Source: Sphingomonas kyeonggiensis | GTDB taxonomy: Bacteria > Pseudomonadota > Alphaproteobacteria > Sphingomonadales > Sphingomonadaceae | Assembly: GCF_014196745.1 (NCBI RefSeq) | Contig: NZ_JACIEH010000005.1 | Span: 62,001-126,000 of the forward strand | DNA: 64,000 nt | Direction: 5' to 3' | Part shown: positions 50,378 through 58,432 of the stretch, piece by piece | Layout of the letters: the number at the start of each line of letters is the position of its first letter | Numbering within the stretch: position 1 is the first letter of the stretch | Notes under the pieces: model-generated | The model's database searches: none | What the model was told of the DNA's origin: nothing | What the model saw: only the letters and a program-made list of their open reading frames with translations | Translations under genes and position numbers: made by a program

Positions 50378-52684
50378 GTGACCGGTAGTTTCCGTCGCTC
50401 GCTGCTGCGTGGTTTCCTGATGCATTCGGCCCTGGTGCCGGCGCTGGCGCTCCTGCCGACACCCGCCCATGCCAAGGATGGGCCGGAGGACGACAAGGCA
50501 CAGGATTCCACGATCCTGGTGACGGGCCTGCGCGAGAAGCAGACCGGCTCCGGCACCAAGACCGACACGCCGCTGATGGAGACGCCGCAGACCATCACGG
50601 TGATCGACAATGACGAGCTGGTCCGCCGCAATGCGCTGTCGATCAACCAGGCGCTGGGCTATGTCGCGGGCGTCGCGGCCAACCAGCGCGGCGGCATGGT
50701 CACGCGCTACGACCAGCTCATCCTGCGCGGCTTCGCCCCGGGCGTCTATCTCGACGGCATGCGGCTGCTCGCCGGGCCCTATTCGACCCCGCAGATCGAC
50801 TTCAACCGCATCGACCATATCGATGTCGTCAAGGGCCCGGCATCGGTGCTGTACGGCAATTCGACGCCGGGCGGCCTGGTCAACCTGACCAGCAAGATGC
50901 CCGAGCAGGTCGCCTCGGGCCGCTTCGAGCTGCAGCTCGGCAATTACGACACGATCCGCGCGGTCGCCGATGTCAACCAGCCGCTAGATGCCGACGGCAA
51001 GTGGCTCGCGCGTATCGTCGGCGGCTGGCAGAAGGGCGACGGGCTGACCCGCGGCACCTTCTCCGAACGCTATCATGTCAGCCCGATGCTGACCTTCGCG
51101 CCGGACGATGCGACCAGCCTCACGCTGATCGCCTCCTACCAGCGCTCGCCGAGCGGCGGCGGCTATTCGGGCGTGTCGGCCTATGGCTCGGTACTCGCCA
51201 ATCCGAACGGGCAGCTGCCGCGCGACATCAACACCGGCGACCCCGGCTATGAGCGCTACGACCACCGCGCCAAGTCGGTCGAGGCGCTGTTCCGCCACGA
51301 TTTCAACGAGCATCTCTCGTTCCGCTCGAGCGCGCGCTTCCAGAACAACTGGCTGAGCTACCGCCAGCTCTATGTGGCCGGCTTCGCGACGACGGGCACC
51401 GGCGCGAACCGCAACACCGATTACTCCACGATCATCCGCGGCGGCGGCGGCGCGGACGAGAATTTCGACACGCTGACGCTCGACAACAGCTTCAACGCCA
51501 AGTTCGAGACCGGGCCGCTCAAGCACAATGTGCTGGCGGGCATCGACTATCAGCATATCGCCGGCGAGAATTTCCAGCAGTTCAACACCGGCGTGACGGC
51601 CAACCCGCTCACCAGCATTCCCAATCTGAACCTGTTCAAGCCGGTCTATGGCGGCACGCTGCCGAGTTTCGACCTGACCAAGCTGTCGAGCGCCTATACC
51701 AACAGCTACAGCAAGCGCGACCAGGTCGGCGTCTATCTGCAGGACCAGATCGCGATCGGCCGGCTCCAGCTGATCGCGAGCGGGCGCTATGACTGGTACG
51801 ACCAGACGACGCTCAACAAGCGCAACAACGCGATGACGCCGTTCAGCCAGACCGCGTTCACCGGCCGGCTCGGCGCGCTGTACGAGCTGCCCTTCGGCGT
51901 CTCGCCCTATGTCAGCTATTCGGAATCCTTCGAGCCGCAGACCGGGGCGACCTGGGACGCGGTGCCGTTCGATCCGGTCACCGGGCGCCAGTACGAGGCA
52001 GGCATCAAGTACCAGCCGCGCGGCACCAATGCGCTGTTCACCGTCTCGGCCTATGACCTGCGCCGCCAGAAGGTGCCGGTGGGCGATCCGCGCGCGGGCA
52101 CGAACGGCATTCCGTCGACCGCGCAGATACAGATCGGCGAGGTGCGCGTGCGCGGCGTGGAGTTCGAGGGTCGCGGCGAAGTGACGCCGGGTTTCGACGT
52201 CGTGGTCGCGGCCGCCTATACCGATGCGATCATCACCCAGGGGGCGCCGGCCGTCGCGCCGACCGCGACCAACAGCGGCACGCCGACCACCACGGGGACG
52301 CGTCAGCTCGGCACGCCCGAATGGACCGCCTCGACCTTCCTGTCCTATGATTTCGGCAAGAGCGGCCGGGTGGCGGGTCCGCTCGGCGGGCTGAGCGGCG
52401 GTGTCGGCGTGCGCTATGTCGCGGGCTCGGACGGCACCACCGCCTACAAGGTGGTCAGCAACGTGACGACCTTCGAACGCTTCACGACCGAGAGCTTCAC
52501 CCTGGTGGACGCGGTGCTGGGCTATGACCTGGGGCGGGCAACGCCGGCGCTGCAGGGCTTCTCGCTTGCAGTCAACGCGTCGAACCTGTTCGACAAGAGC
52601 TACATCTCCGCCTGCCCGTTCAGCAACAGCTGCTATTACGGCGCGGGGCGGACGGTGATCGGTTCGCTGCGCTTCCAGTGGTGA
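50378..52684 (+). CDS. TonB-dependent siderophore receptor
   Basis: GTG 50378 has AAGGGGG upstream. The 768-residue receptor has a signal peptide (ending in PAHA, about residue 32), TonB box (TILVTGLREK), a plug (about 60-170, LMETPQTITVIDNDEL and VKGPASVLYGNSTPGG) and a 22-strand barrel ending in RFQW. The ETPQTITVI and SVLYGNSTPGGLVN motifs are those of FhuA/FpvA-class ferric-siderophore receptors. It has no N-terminal STN signalling domain. The iron-uptake operon is divergent across a Fur-like box. Confidence 0.93.
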   Translation: MTGSFRRSLLRGFLMHSALVPALALLPTPAHAKDGPEDDKAQDSTILVTGLREKQTGSGTKTDTPLMETPQTITVIDNDELVRRNALSINQALGYVAGVAANQRGGMVTRYDQLILRGFAPGVYLDGMRLLAGPYSTPQIDFNRIDHIDVVKGPASVLYGNSTPGGLVNLTSKMPEQVASGRFELQLGNYDTIRAVADVNQPLDADGKWLARIVGGWQKGDGLTRGTFSERYHVSPMLTFAPDDATSLTLIASYQRSPSGGGYSGVSAYGSVLANPNGQLPRDINTGDPGYERYDHRAKSVEALFRHDFNEHLSFRSSARFQNNWLSYRQLYVAGFATTGTGANRNTDYSTIIRGGGGADENFDTLTLDNSFNAKFETGPLKHNVLAGIDYQHIAGENFQQFNTGVTANPLTSIPNLNLFKPVYGGTLPSFDLTKLSSAYTNSYSKRDQVGVYLQDQIAIGRLQLIASGRYDWYDQTTLNKRNNAMTPFSQTAFTGRLGALYELPFGVSPYVSYSESFEPQTGATWDAVPFDPVTGRQYEAGIKYQPRGTNALFTVSAYDLRRQKVPVGDPRAGTNGIPSTAQIQIGEVRVRGVEFEGRGEVTPGFDVVVAAAYTDAIITQGAPAVAPTATNSGTPTTTGTRQLGTPEWTASTFLSYDFGKSGRVAGPLGGLSGGVGVRYVAGSDGTTAYKVVSNVTTFERFTTESFTLVDAVLGYDLGRATPALQGFSLAVNASNLFDKSYISACPFSNSCYYGAGRTVIGSLRFQW

Positions 52685-52711
52685 GCGACGCATAGAGGGA
52701 CAGGGGATCGG

Positions 52712-52738
52712 AGCCGTGGCGGGACTGCCCCCACGGCT
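52712..52738 (+). terminator. Intrinsic terminator of the siderophore receptor gene
   Basis: AGCCGTGG (52712-52719) pairs with CCACGGCT (52731-52738); an inner GGG/CCC extends the stem with one bulged C. TTCGCTTTCTC follows, giving a modest T-rich tail. Confidence 0.65.
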
Positions 52739-52832
52739 TCGCTTTCTCTCGGGCCGAGATCGCGCGGCACTCCGGTTGCCGTGGCTGCGCTGCAACTATC
52801 CCGCTGCGACCGCTTGGCGCGGGATTCGCGTA

Positions 52833-53012
52833 TCAATCGTCAGTGTCGTCGAGCACGACCTGATCGGCATGCCGGGGCGCGAAGCCGCGCGCACGGCGCT
52901 CATATTCCTGTGCCATGCCCATATGCGCGCGAAAGCTCGGCATCCCCTTCGCCTTCATCGCCGCAGCCCGGGCCTGGCCTGCGCGACCGGTAAAATAGTG
53001 GGTATCGGTCAT
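52833..53012 (-). CDS. Small basic protein of unknown function (59 residues)
   Basis: This gene is below usual length cut-offs. ATG 53012 has GGGAG six bases upstream. The product starts MTDTHYFTGRAGQARA, is rich in Arg, Ala and Met, predicted mostly helical, and ends with an acidic tail (LDDTDD). It lacks a signal peptide. Good ribosome site, sphingomonad-like codon use and a clean stop support it as real. The local basic-acidic split suggests a nucleic acid- or protein-binding role, which is speculation. Confidence 0.6.
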   Translation of the reverse strand: MTDTHYFTGRAGQARAAAMKAKGMPSFRAHMGMAQEYERRARGFAPRHADQVVLDDTDD

Positions 53013-53469
53013 GGCGGGCTCCCGCGTGGTCGATCTCGTGAATAAACCAACCGCGGCCGGTTTCGAATCTCGTAGAATTCCCTAAGCCCGACCGTGGGGC
53101 CCGGCATGACGCAGATGCGCAGATCTCGCAGCCGCCACGTTACCGTCAAATCCATATCGCGCGGGATCGGTCCAGGCCGATACCGCTGCGTTGGCCAACC
53201 TGCCGCCCCTGCCTACGCTCAGCAACTGGAGAGCGTAAGTGGCGGAGAGGGTGTCTACCAGACCACGCCTACAACATCATGAGATGCAGGCATTTTTCAT
53301 CTCTTACTTGATAGGCCTTACATGGGCCCACCAATTTCATTTCGCTGCATCAAGCGAAAAAGCAATTTATTCGCGGTCCAACAGGAGCCACTCGCGGCTA
53401 ACTCTCACACAGCCGGCACTGCGCGGTTGGCTGACGTCAACTGCGGATGGTCTGTGCCCTTGCCACGCG
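53013..53469. other. Gene-poor, lower-GC gap
   Basis: No supportable coding frame on either strand over 457 bp. Base composition drops from about 53240 to 53400, with runs such as TTTTTCATCTC, unlike the rest of the window. TGGCGGAGAGGGTG at 53240-53253 matches the acceptor-end sequence of many tRNA-Ser genes read on the minus strand, but no tRNA body is present. Confidence 0.5.
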
Positions 53470-54372
53470 TCACAGGCGCTGGCGCCGGCATTTCCATGTC
53501 ACGTCCGTCGGGGCAGCGGCGTCCCTGCCCTTCAGCCGCTCCAGACGCTTGCGCCGCTTCTCGAAGAATAGATCTCGTCGGGCCGCATAGGGATCCTCGC
53601 TCGCCTTTACCCGAGCCAGTTCGTCCTCCTGCTCCGCGCGGCGATCGAGCACGCGGTACACATTCGTGCCGATCAGATAGGGCCTGGAGCGGAAGGGGCC
53701 TCCCAACGCGAACGGCGAGGCCAACCGGTCCACCACGCCGCCGGCCAGATCGCGCACCGTGGTCGGCCCGATCAGGGGCACGAAGATGAACGGGCCATTC
53801 CCCACACAATAAACGCCGAGCGTGTCGGAGAAGCCGTTGGGTCGCCAGGGAAGATTGAACGGGCACCGTTTGGCGACGTCGATCACGCCGCCCAGACCAA
53901 GGGTCGAGTTAAGGGCAAAGCGACCTACCGTCTCGACGGCCTTGCCCGGCTTGAGCTGCAGCACATAGTTCACGAACACCACCGGTTCGCGTAAATTGTT
54001 CAGGAAGTTCCGGAAGCCGCTGCGGACCGGCTTGGGCACGACATGCTTGTAGGCGCGCGACGCCGGCGCGGTGATCGCGTCGTCGACCTTCTGGGTCAGC
54101 GCAAAGGAAATGGCGTTGACCCGTTCGAGCGGATCCCCCTTCGCATGCCGGTAGCTGGAGCTGACAATGATTTCGTTGGTCGCCTCCTCCTGCTGCGGGT
54201 CAGCTAGCGGTGACGGCACGTCCTGCGGGGGCTGTGCGGCCTGTCCAAGGCTGCTTCCGGCGAGGGCCAACGCCCCAACCGCGCTCGCGACGCTCATGCC
54301 TGCAATTCCCGAACGATCCGCGAAGCTCGCATCGACGTTTCTCCTTTTTTGGCCTTGTCGACAGGACGCCAT
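53470..54372 (-). CDS. MlaA/VacJ family protein without a lipobox
   Basis: Residues about 75-245 form an MlaA domain: DPLERVNAISFALTQKVDD, REPVVFVNYVLQLKPGKA, FALNSTLGLGGVIDVA and the FVPLIGPTTVRD segment. MlaA sits in the outer membrane and takes misplaced phospholipid from the outer leaflet to MlaC. The start is unsure: ATG 54372 (300 residues) or ATG 54297 (275), neither with a strong ribosome site. Neither form has the lipobox Cys that tethers MlaA. The gene follows an LptF/G-like permease and a GT4 glycosyltransferase on the same strand, so its cargo may be a glycolipid rather than phospholipid. Confidence 0.83.
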   Translation of the reverse strand: MASCRQGQKRRNVDASFADRSGIAGMSVASAVGALALAGSSLGQAAQPPQDVPSPLADPQQEEATNEIIVSSSYRHAKGDPLERVNAISFALTQKVDDAITAPASRAYKHVVPKPVRSGFRNFLNNLREPVVFVNYVLQLKPGKAVETVGRFALNSTLGLGGVIDVAKRCPFNLPWRPNGFSDTLGVYCVGNGPFIFVPLIGPTTVRDLAGGVVDRLASPFALGGPFRSRPYLIGTNVYRVLDRRAEQEDELARVKASEDPYAARRDLFFEKRRKRLERLKGRDAAAPTDVTWKCRRQRL

Positions 54373-54410
54373 GGGGAGAAGTTTCCGCAGTTGCGAAGAA
54401 CCCGCCTCGC

Positions 54411-55535
54411 CTATTTTCGCAGCAGCGCCGAAAGCCCCGCGGCGCGGTCCGCGAACCAGGCATCGATATATCCGGCGCCGTGGTGCAGCGAGCCTCGGGC
54501 GAGTGCCAGTGCGATGCCGGTCCAGAACAGCGCGTGGAGGCCGGCGCCAAGTACCGGAAACTCGGACGCCGCTTCGACCGCCGCAGCGCCTTTCAGGTGC
54601 AGGACGATCAGCAGGATACCCAACAGGATGCCGGCGCCGCCCGGCCGCCTCTTCGGCGGCACCGCCAGCGCCACGGCGAAGACCGGTAGCAGCATGCAGA
54701 AAAAGGCACTCTCGATCCGCCCGGCCAGCGCCGCGGAAACCGGACGGTCCCTTCCGGTCTCTCCCGCCATGCCCGCGAGCAGCGCCGCTGAACCGAGCCG
54801 ATCCATACGCTCCACTGCCCCCTTGGGCGGCAGCCCAGCCGTCCCCGGCAAGCGAACATGATAGCGATCGAACATTATCTTCTGCTCACGACCGTCCGGA
54901 TGGCGGCGAAGCCAGTGGCCGTCGGCCAAGGTGAGCTCGAAATCCCCGTCCGGTGCAATCGATATGGTCGCCCGGGCGGCGGCAAGCACGTCGCTGGCAC
55001 GCTGGACGAGGACATTCCCGAGTATACCGGGGCCGGCATCCTGCACGCGTTCGGCCACAAGCGTCGTGTCGCCGAGCTGCATGGCCTCGCCGGAGGCCAG
55101 ATGAAGTCCGTGAAAGCCCCGGACGATCTCGAGCGATACACGATCGAGCGCGCTCTCTCCGGCTGGCTGCAGATCGAGGCGCACCGCGAGCAGGAGCAAC
55201 GCCGAGAGCAGCGCAAGCAACATCGGCGCCGCCATATAGCGCCATGGGCTCATGCCCAGCGCCTCCAGCATCTGCCATTCGCCTCTCAGGCTCAACGCGC
55301 GGATCGCAAAGGCAACCGACAGGAAGGTCGCGACCGGAATGGCGATGCCCAGATATTCAGGAAGCAGCGTCGCCATGAGCTGTGCGAGGAGCAGTCCCGG
55401 CGCGTTGGTTCCCCGCACCGCGGTGGCAAGGCGGATCGCATTCTCGAGCGAGAGGATGGCAATGATCGTCAGCAGGACCAGCAGATAGGTGCGGGCGATC
55501 TCGCACGCGACATAGCGATCCAGCATCCGCAGCAT
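54411..55535 (-). CDS. LptF/LptG-family (YjgP/YjgQ) permease, solitary
   Basis: This 374-residue protein has the LptF/G layout: two N-terminal helices (RTYLLVLLTIIAILSLENAI and later ATLLPEYLGIAIPVATFLS), SLRGEWQMLEALGMSPWRY as coupling segment, a periplasmic beta-jellyroll (about 135-255) and four C-terminal helices. LptF and LptG normally form a pair that extracts LPS from the inner membrane. Here a single gene sits between a glycosyltransferase (3-bp gap) and an MlaA-like gene. Sphingomonads make glycosphingolipids in place of LPS, so a dedicated glycolipid exporter is a plausible reading. Confidence 0.85.
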   Translation of the reverse strand: MLRMLDRYVACEIARTYLLVLLTIIAILSLENAIRLATAVRGTNAPGLLLAQLMATLLPEYLGIAIPVATFLSVAFAIRALSLRGEWQMLEALGMSPWRYMAAPMLLALLSALLLLAVRLDLQPAGESALDRVSLEIVRGFHGLHLASGEAMQLGDTTLVAERVQDAGPGILGNVLVQRASDVLAAARATISIAPDGDFELTLADGHWLRRHPDGREQKIMFDRYHVRLPGTAGLPPKGAVERMDRLGSAALLAGMAGETGRDRPVSAALAGRIESAFFCMLLPVFAVALAVPPKRRPGGAGILLGILLIVLHLKGAAAVEAASEFPVLGAGLHALFWTGIALALARGSLHHGAGYIDAWFADRAAGLSALLRK

Positions 55536-55538
55536 GAC

Positions 55539-56705
55539 TCAGGCGGCACGGCACGCGGGCGGATGCAGCCCGGCATAGGCCTGGAACAGCTCCTGGAAAT
55601 GCCGGTCCATGGTCCTGGGGGCTTCGTTCAGTGAACTTGGTGTGGCGGCACCGTGGCCCTCCGCAAAAGCCGATATGGCATCGCGCAGCGCCTGCGCGTC
55701 GCCGGCGCGATAGCGTCGACTGGGGGAGCGGTCGGCATGATCGGCGGCCCCGCCACGATCTGGCACAATCACCGGCAGGCCGCTTGCCCTGGCTTCCGCC
55801 GCGACCATGCAAAAGGTCTCGGCTTCGCAGCCATGGACCAGCGCGTCCCCACTCGCCATCAGGCGGGCGAGCGCGGCCCGATCGCCGAGTGCCCCCGGTA
55901 TCCGGATGTGCGGCGACCCGCCGGATCGGGCAATCAGCCGCCTGCGCAATCGTCCCTCCCCGACCAGCACCAGTCCCACCGGGCTCCGGGTCCCGGCGGA
56001 AAGCACCGCGTCGATCACCATGCCCCAGCGCTTCTCGGGAGCGTGGCGGCCTATTCCGAGCAACAGCGTGGCCGAAGGATCCAGCCCGCATTCCGCGAGC
56101 AGTTCCGCACGATATTCCGTGTCGCGGAGCCCGGGCGAGAAAAGTCCCGGCTCGACGCCCATCGGAATGGTGATCACCCCAGGCATTCCGCCACTGCTCA
56201 GGCGCACCGAGAGCTCCCCGCTCGCGCTCACGACCAGGTCATAGGCCTGGCCCAGCCGGCGAAGATGCCGCCAGAAGAAGTCGAAGCCGCGATCGATCGT
56301 CTGAATGCTCGCGACCGGCCCGAACCAGCGATAGGGATAGGCCGACAGCGGATCGGAATGCATCACCAGCGCGCGCGGCGCGGCGCCGTCCCAGCGCGCC
56401 ACCATCGACGCGCTGCTCCAGGGCGAGGATGCCTCCACGAAATCGGGACGCCAGCGATCGAGCGCGCGGTGCAGCGCCTTCTCGTCGTCGAAATAGCGAT
56501 AGCGCTGGTCGAGCGGAAAGCTGGGGGAGGCCAGCGTCTCGAGTACCGCGCCGCGGCCGCGCTGGACGATCGCATCGGTCTTGCCCGGGGCAAGCACGAT
56601 GATCTCATGGCCCAGCGCGGCCGCAGCCGCCAGCTTCCGATCGACATAGGCACGCACCCCGCCGCCCCTGGGGGTGTAGAAGGCGCTGACATCGACGATC
56701 CTCAT
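55539..56705 (-). CDS. Family GT4 glycosyltransferase
   Basis: ATG 56705 gives 388 residues with the GT-B fold. The N-terminal domain starts MRIVDVSAFYTPRGGGVRAY, a donor/acceptor Gly-rich loop. The C-terminal domain has LLGIGRHAPEKRWGMVIDAV and the nucleotide-sugar motif GCEAETFCMVAAEARASG. It transfers a sugar to an acceptor in the cytosol. It heads an operon with the LptF/G-like and MlaA-like genes, suggesting that it builds a surface glycolipid that those proteins move. The gene is divergent from the ECF sigma gene. Confidence 0.88.
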   Translation of the reverse strand: MRIVDVSAFYTPRGGGVRAYVDRKLAAAAALGHEIIVLAPGKTDAIVQRGRGAVLETLASPSFPLDQRYRYFDDEKALHRALDRWRPDFVEASSPWSSASMVARWDGAAPRALVMHSDPLSAYPYRWFGPVASIQTIDRGFDFFWRHLRRLGQAYDLVVSASGELSVRLSSGGMPGVITIPMGVEPGLFSPGLRDTEYRAELLAECGLDPSATLLLGIGRHAPEKRWGMVIDAVLSAGTRSPVGLVLVGEGRLRRRLIARSGGSPHIRIPGALGDRAALARLMASGDALVHGCEAETFCMVAAEARASGLPVIVPDRGGAADHADRSPSRRYRAGDAQALRDAISAFAEGHGAATPSSLNEAPRTMDRHFQELFQAYAGLHPPACRAA

Positions 56706-56830
56706 CTGGCGTCGATCCCGCCATCGGTGCGACCCGAGGTTGGCTGCCGCAGGACAGGGGTGGAATATGGTCGGTTCTTCATGGCTGCAGCAAGGACGCC
56801 GCGCGGGGCCGGCACCGCAGTCCGAAGCAC

Positions 56831-57424
56831 ATGAATTTTGTTCGGGCACCCCGCTTGCCCGGCACAAGGACATCGGGCAGACGACAGCCCGGAAGGAGCC
56901 GACCCATCCCCTCCCCTGCTTCCGGACTGACCCAACTCTACCAGGAATTGCGCGGCGAATTGCTGCGCTTCCTCGTCGCGCGCACGGGCAATCCGGCCGA
57001 GGCTGAGGATCTGCTCCAGGAGCTGTGGCTCCGCATCCGTGACGCCGCGCCCGGCCCGGTCGCCAATGGCCGCGCCTATCTTTATCGCGCAGCGCAGAAC
57101 CTGATCCTCGACCGCCTTCGCGAGGCGCGCCGCCGCGAGGCACGCGACAAGGACTGGAGCGATACGCAGGCCGAGACGGTCCCCGGCGACCGGGTCGATC
57201 CCCAACCCCAGGCGCTCGACGCCTTGATCGGCCGCGAGGATGTCGAGGTATTGCGGGCTGCGATCGCGCAATTGCCGGAAGGCGCCGGCCGCGCCTTTCG
57301 TCTGCACAAGCTGGAGGGCCTGCCGCACGCGGAAGTGGCAGCGCGGCTGGGGATCAGCCGCAGCGGCGTGGAGAAACATATCGCAGTCGCGATGGCGCAT
57401 CTGCGCCGCAGGCTGGAGAACTGA
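56831..57424 (+). CDS. ECF RNA polymerase sigma factor, FecI-like
   Basis: The 197-residue frame has sigma-70 region 2 (about 40-100, LVARTGNPAEAEDLLQELWL and YLYRAAQNLILDRLREARR) and region 4 (about 135-190, LPHAEVAARLGISRSGVEKH). The first 30 residues are Pro/Arg-rich and may not be translated; no better start is visible. Adjacent FecR-like and STN-containing receptor genes place it in a cell-surface signalling system, in which the receptor senses a ligand, FecR relays it and the sigma is released to transcribe the receptor gene. Confidence 0.9.
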   Translation: MNFVRAPRLPGTRTSGRRQPGRSRPIPSPASGLTQLYQELRGELLRFLVARTGNPAEAEDLLQELWLRIRDAAPGPVANGRAYLYRAAQNLILDRLREARRREARDKDWSDTQAETVPGDRVDPQPQALDALIGREDVEVLRAAIAQLPEGAGRAFRLHKLEGLPHAEVAARLGISRSGVEKHIAVAMAHLRRRLEN

Positions 57425-57499
57425 GGTGCTGGCGATGCGGCGGCGTCTCATGCGACAACAGGGATGGCAGCGGCGCACGCCGATGCCGGGAATTGGGCG

Positions 57500-58432
57500 A
57501 TGAGCGAGGATATTCACGAGGTCGCGGCGCGCTGGCACACAGCACAGCTGAACGACGACATGGACTGGGACGGCTTCACCGCCTGGCTGGAAGCCGACCC
57601 GCGCCACCGGCTCGCCTATGACGAGATCGCCCTGCTCGACGCGCGAATCGACGATGTGCTGCCCGAGCTGGCGCAACCCATCGAAATGCCCTCGACACCC
57701 GCCCGCCGGTTGCCGCGCTGGGCGATCGGCTCGGGCATCGCTGCGGCCGCCGCAGTCGCCATTGCAGTCGGAATTGGCTTCCAGACAAGCCGGCCCGAGG
57801 CACCTGCGGCTCGGGAGTTCGCAAGCGCGGCGGGATCGACGCGTACGGTACAGGTGGCCGACGGCGTCACCGCGACGCTCGGTGCCGGCTCGCGGCTTAG
57901 CGCAGCTGCGACGGGCGCCTCGATGCGACTGCACGGCAGTGCCTTCTTCTCGATTCGCCACGACCCGACGCGCAGCGTCACGGTTGAAGTGGGCGGCTAT
58001 CGAATCCGCGATGTCGGCACCCGCTTCACCGTCAACGCTGCGGACGGCGTGCTCAGCCTGTCCGTCGAGGAAGGCAAGGTCGCCCTTCAGTTGCCCGGGC
58101 AATCAACCGAGACAATCATCTCCGCGGGCCAGGAAGCGCTCGCACGCTCTGGCGCCGTTTCGCTGCGCCCGGTTCGTATCGCCAGCATCGCTTCCTGGCG
58201 GCAGGGACGCTTCGTCTATGATCAGGCCCCGCTGTCACTGGTCGCGGCAGACATCGCCCGCTACACGGGCCAGCCGGTCACGATCGCCGGTTCGGCCGCC
58301 AGCCGTTCCTTCTCGGGCGTGCTGGCACCGGGCGATCGCGCGGCAATGGTTTCCACCCTTACCCAATTGACGGGGCTGCATGCGGACAGCGATGGTCAGA
58401 CGGTCCGGCTGGTCGATCGTACTGGCGGCTAG
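57500..58432 (+). CDS. FecR-family anti-sigma regulator
   Basis: ATG 57500 gives 310 residues. Residues about 5-50 are the FecR N-terminal domain (WHTAQLNDDMDWDGFTAWL), followed by one membrane span (about 75-95, IGSGIAAAAAVAIAVGIGF) and a periplasmic FecR domain (about 110-210, DVGTRFTVNAADGVLSLSV). The C-terminal part (about 230-300) is the region that contacts the receptor's STN domain. It lies 75 bp after the sigma gene and overlaps the receptor gene by 53 bp, an unusually long overlap. Confidence 0.92.
   Translation: MSEDIHEVAARWHTAQLNDDMDWDGFTAWLEADPRHRLAYDEIALLDARIDDVLPELAQPIEMPSTPARRLPRWAIGSGIAAAAAVAIAVGIGFQTSRPEAPAAREFASAAGSTRTVQVADGVTATLGAGSRLSAAATGASMRLHGSAFFSIRHDPTRSVTVEVGGYRIRDVGTRFTVNAADGVLSLSVEEGKVALQLPGQSTETIISAGQEALARSGAVSLRPVRIASIASWRQGRFVYDQAPLSLVAADIARYTGQPVTIAGSAASRSFSGVLAPGDRAAMVSTLTQLTGLHADSDGQTVRLVDRTGG

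Noticed and set aside
53240..53253. Sequence resembling the 3' acceptor end of tRNA-Ser on the minus strand
   Set aside because: No T-loop, anticodon or D-arm can be built next to it. It may be an old attachment-site scar, but there is no integrase or second copy in the window.
54297..54372. Possible lipoprotein signal on the MlaA-like protein from Cys4 of the longer form
   Set aside because: Cys4 precedes any hydrophobic core and lies in no lipobox, so lipidation there is not credible.
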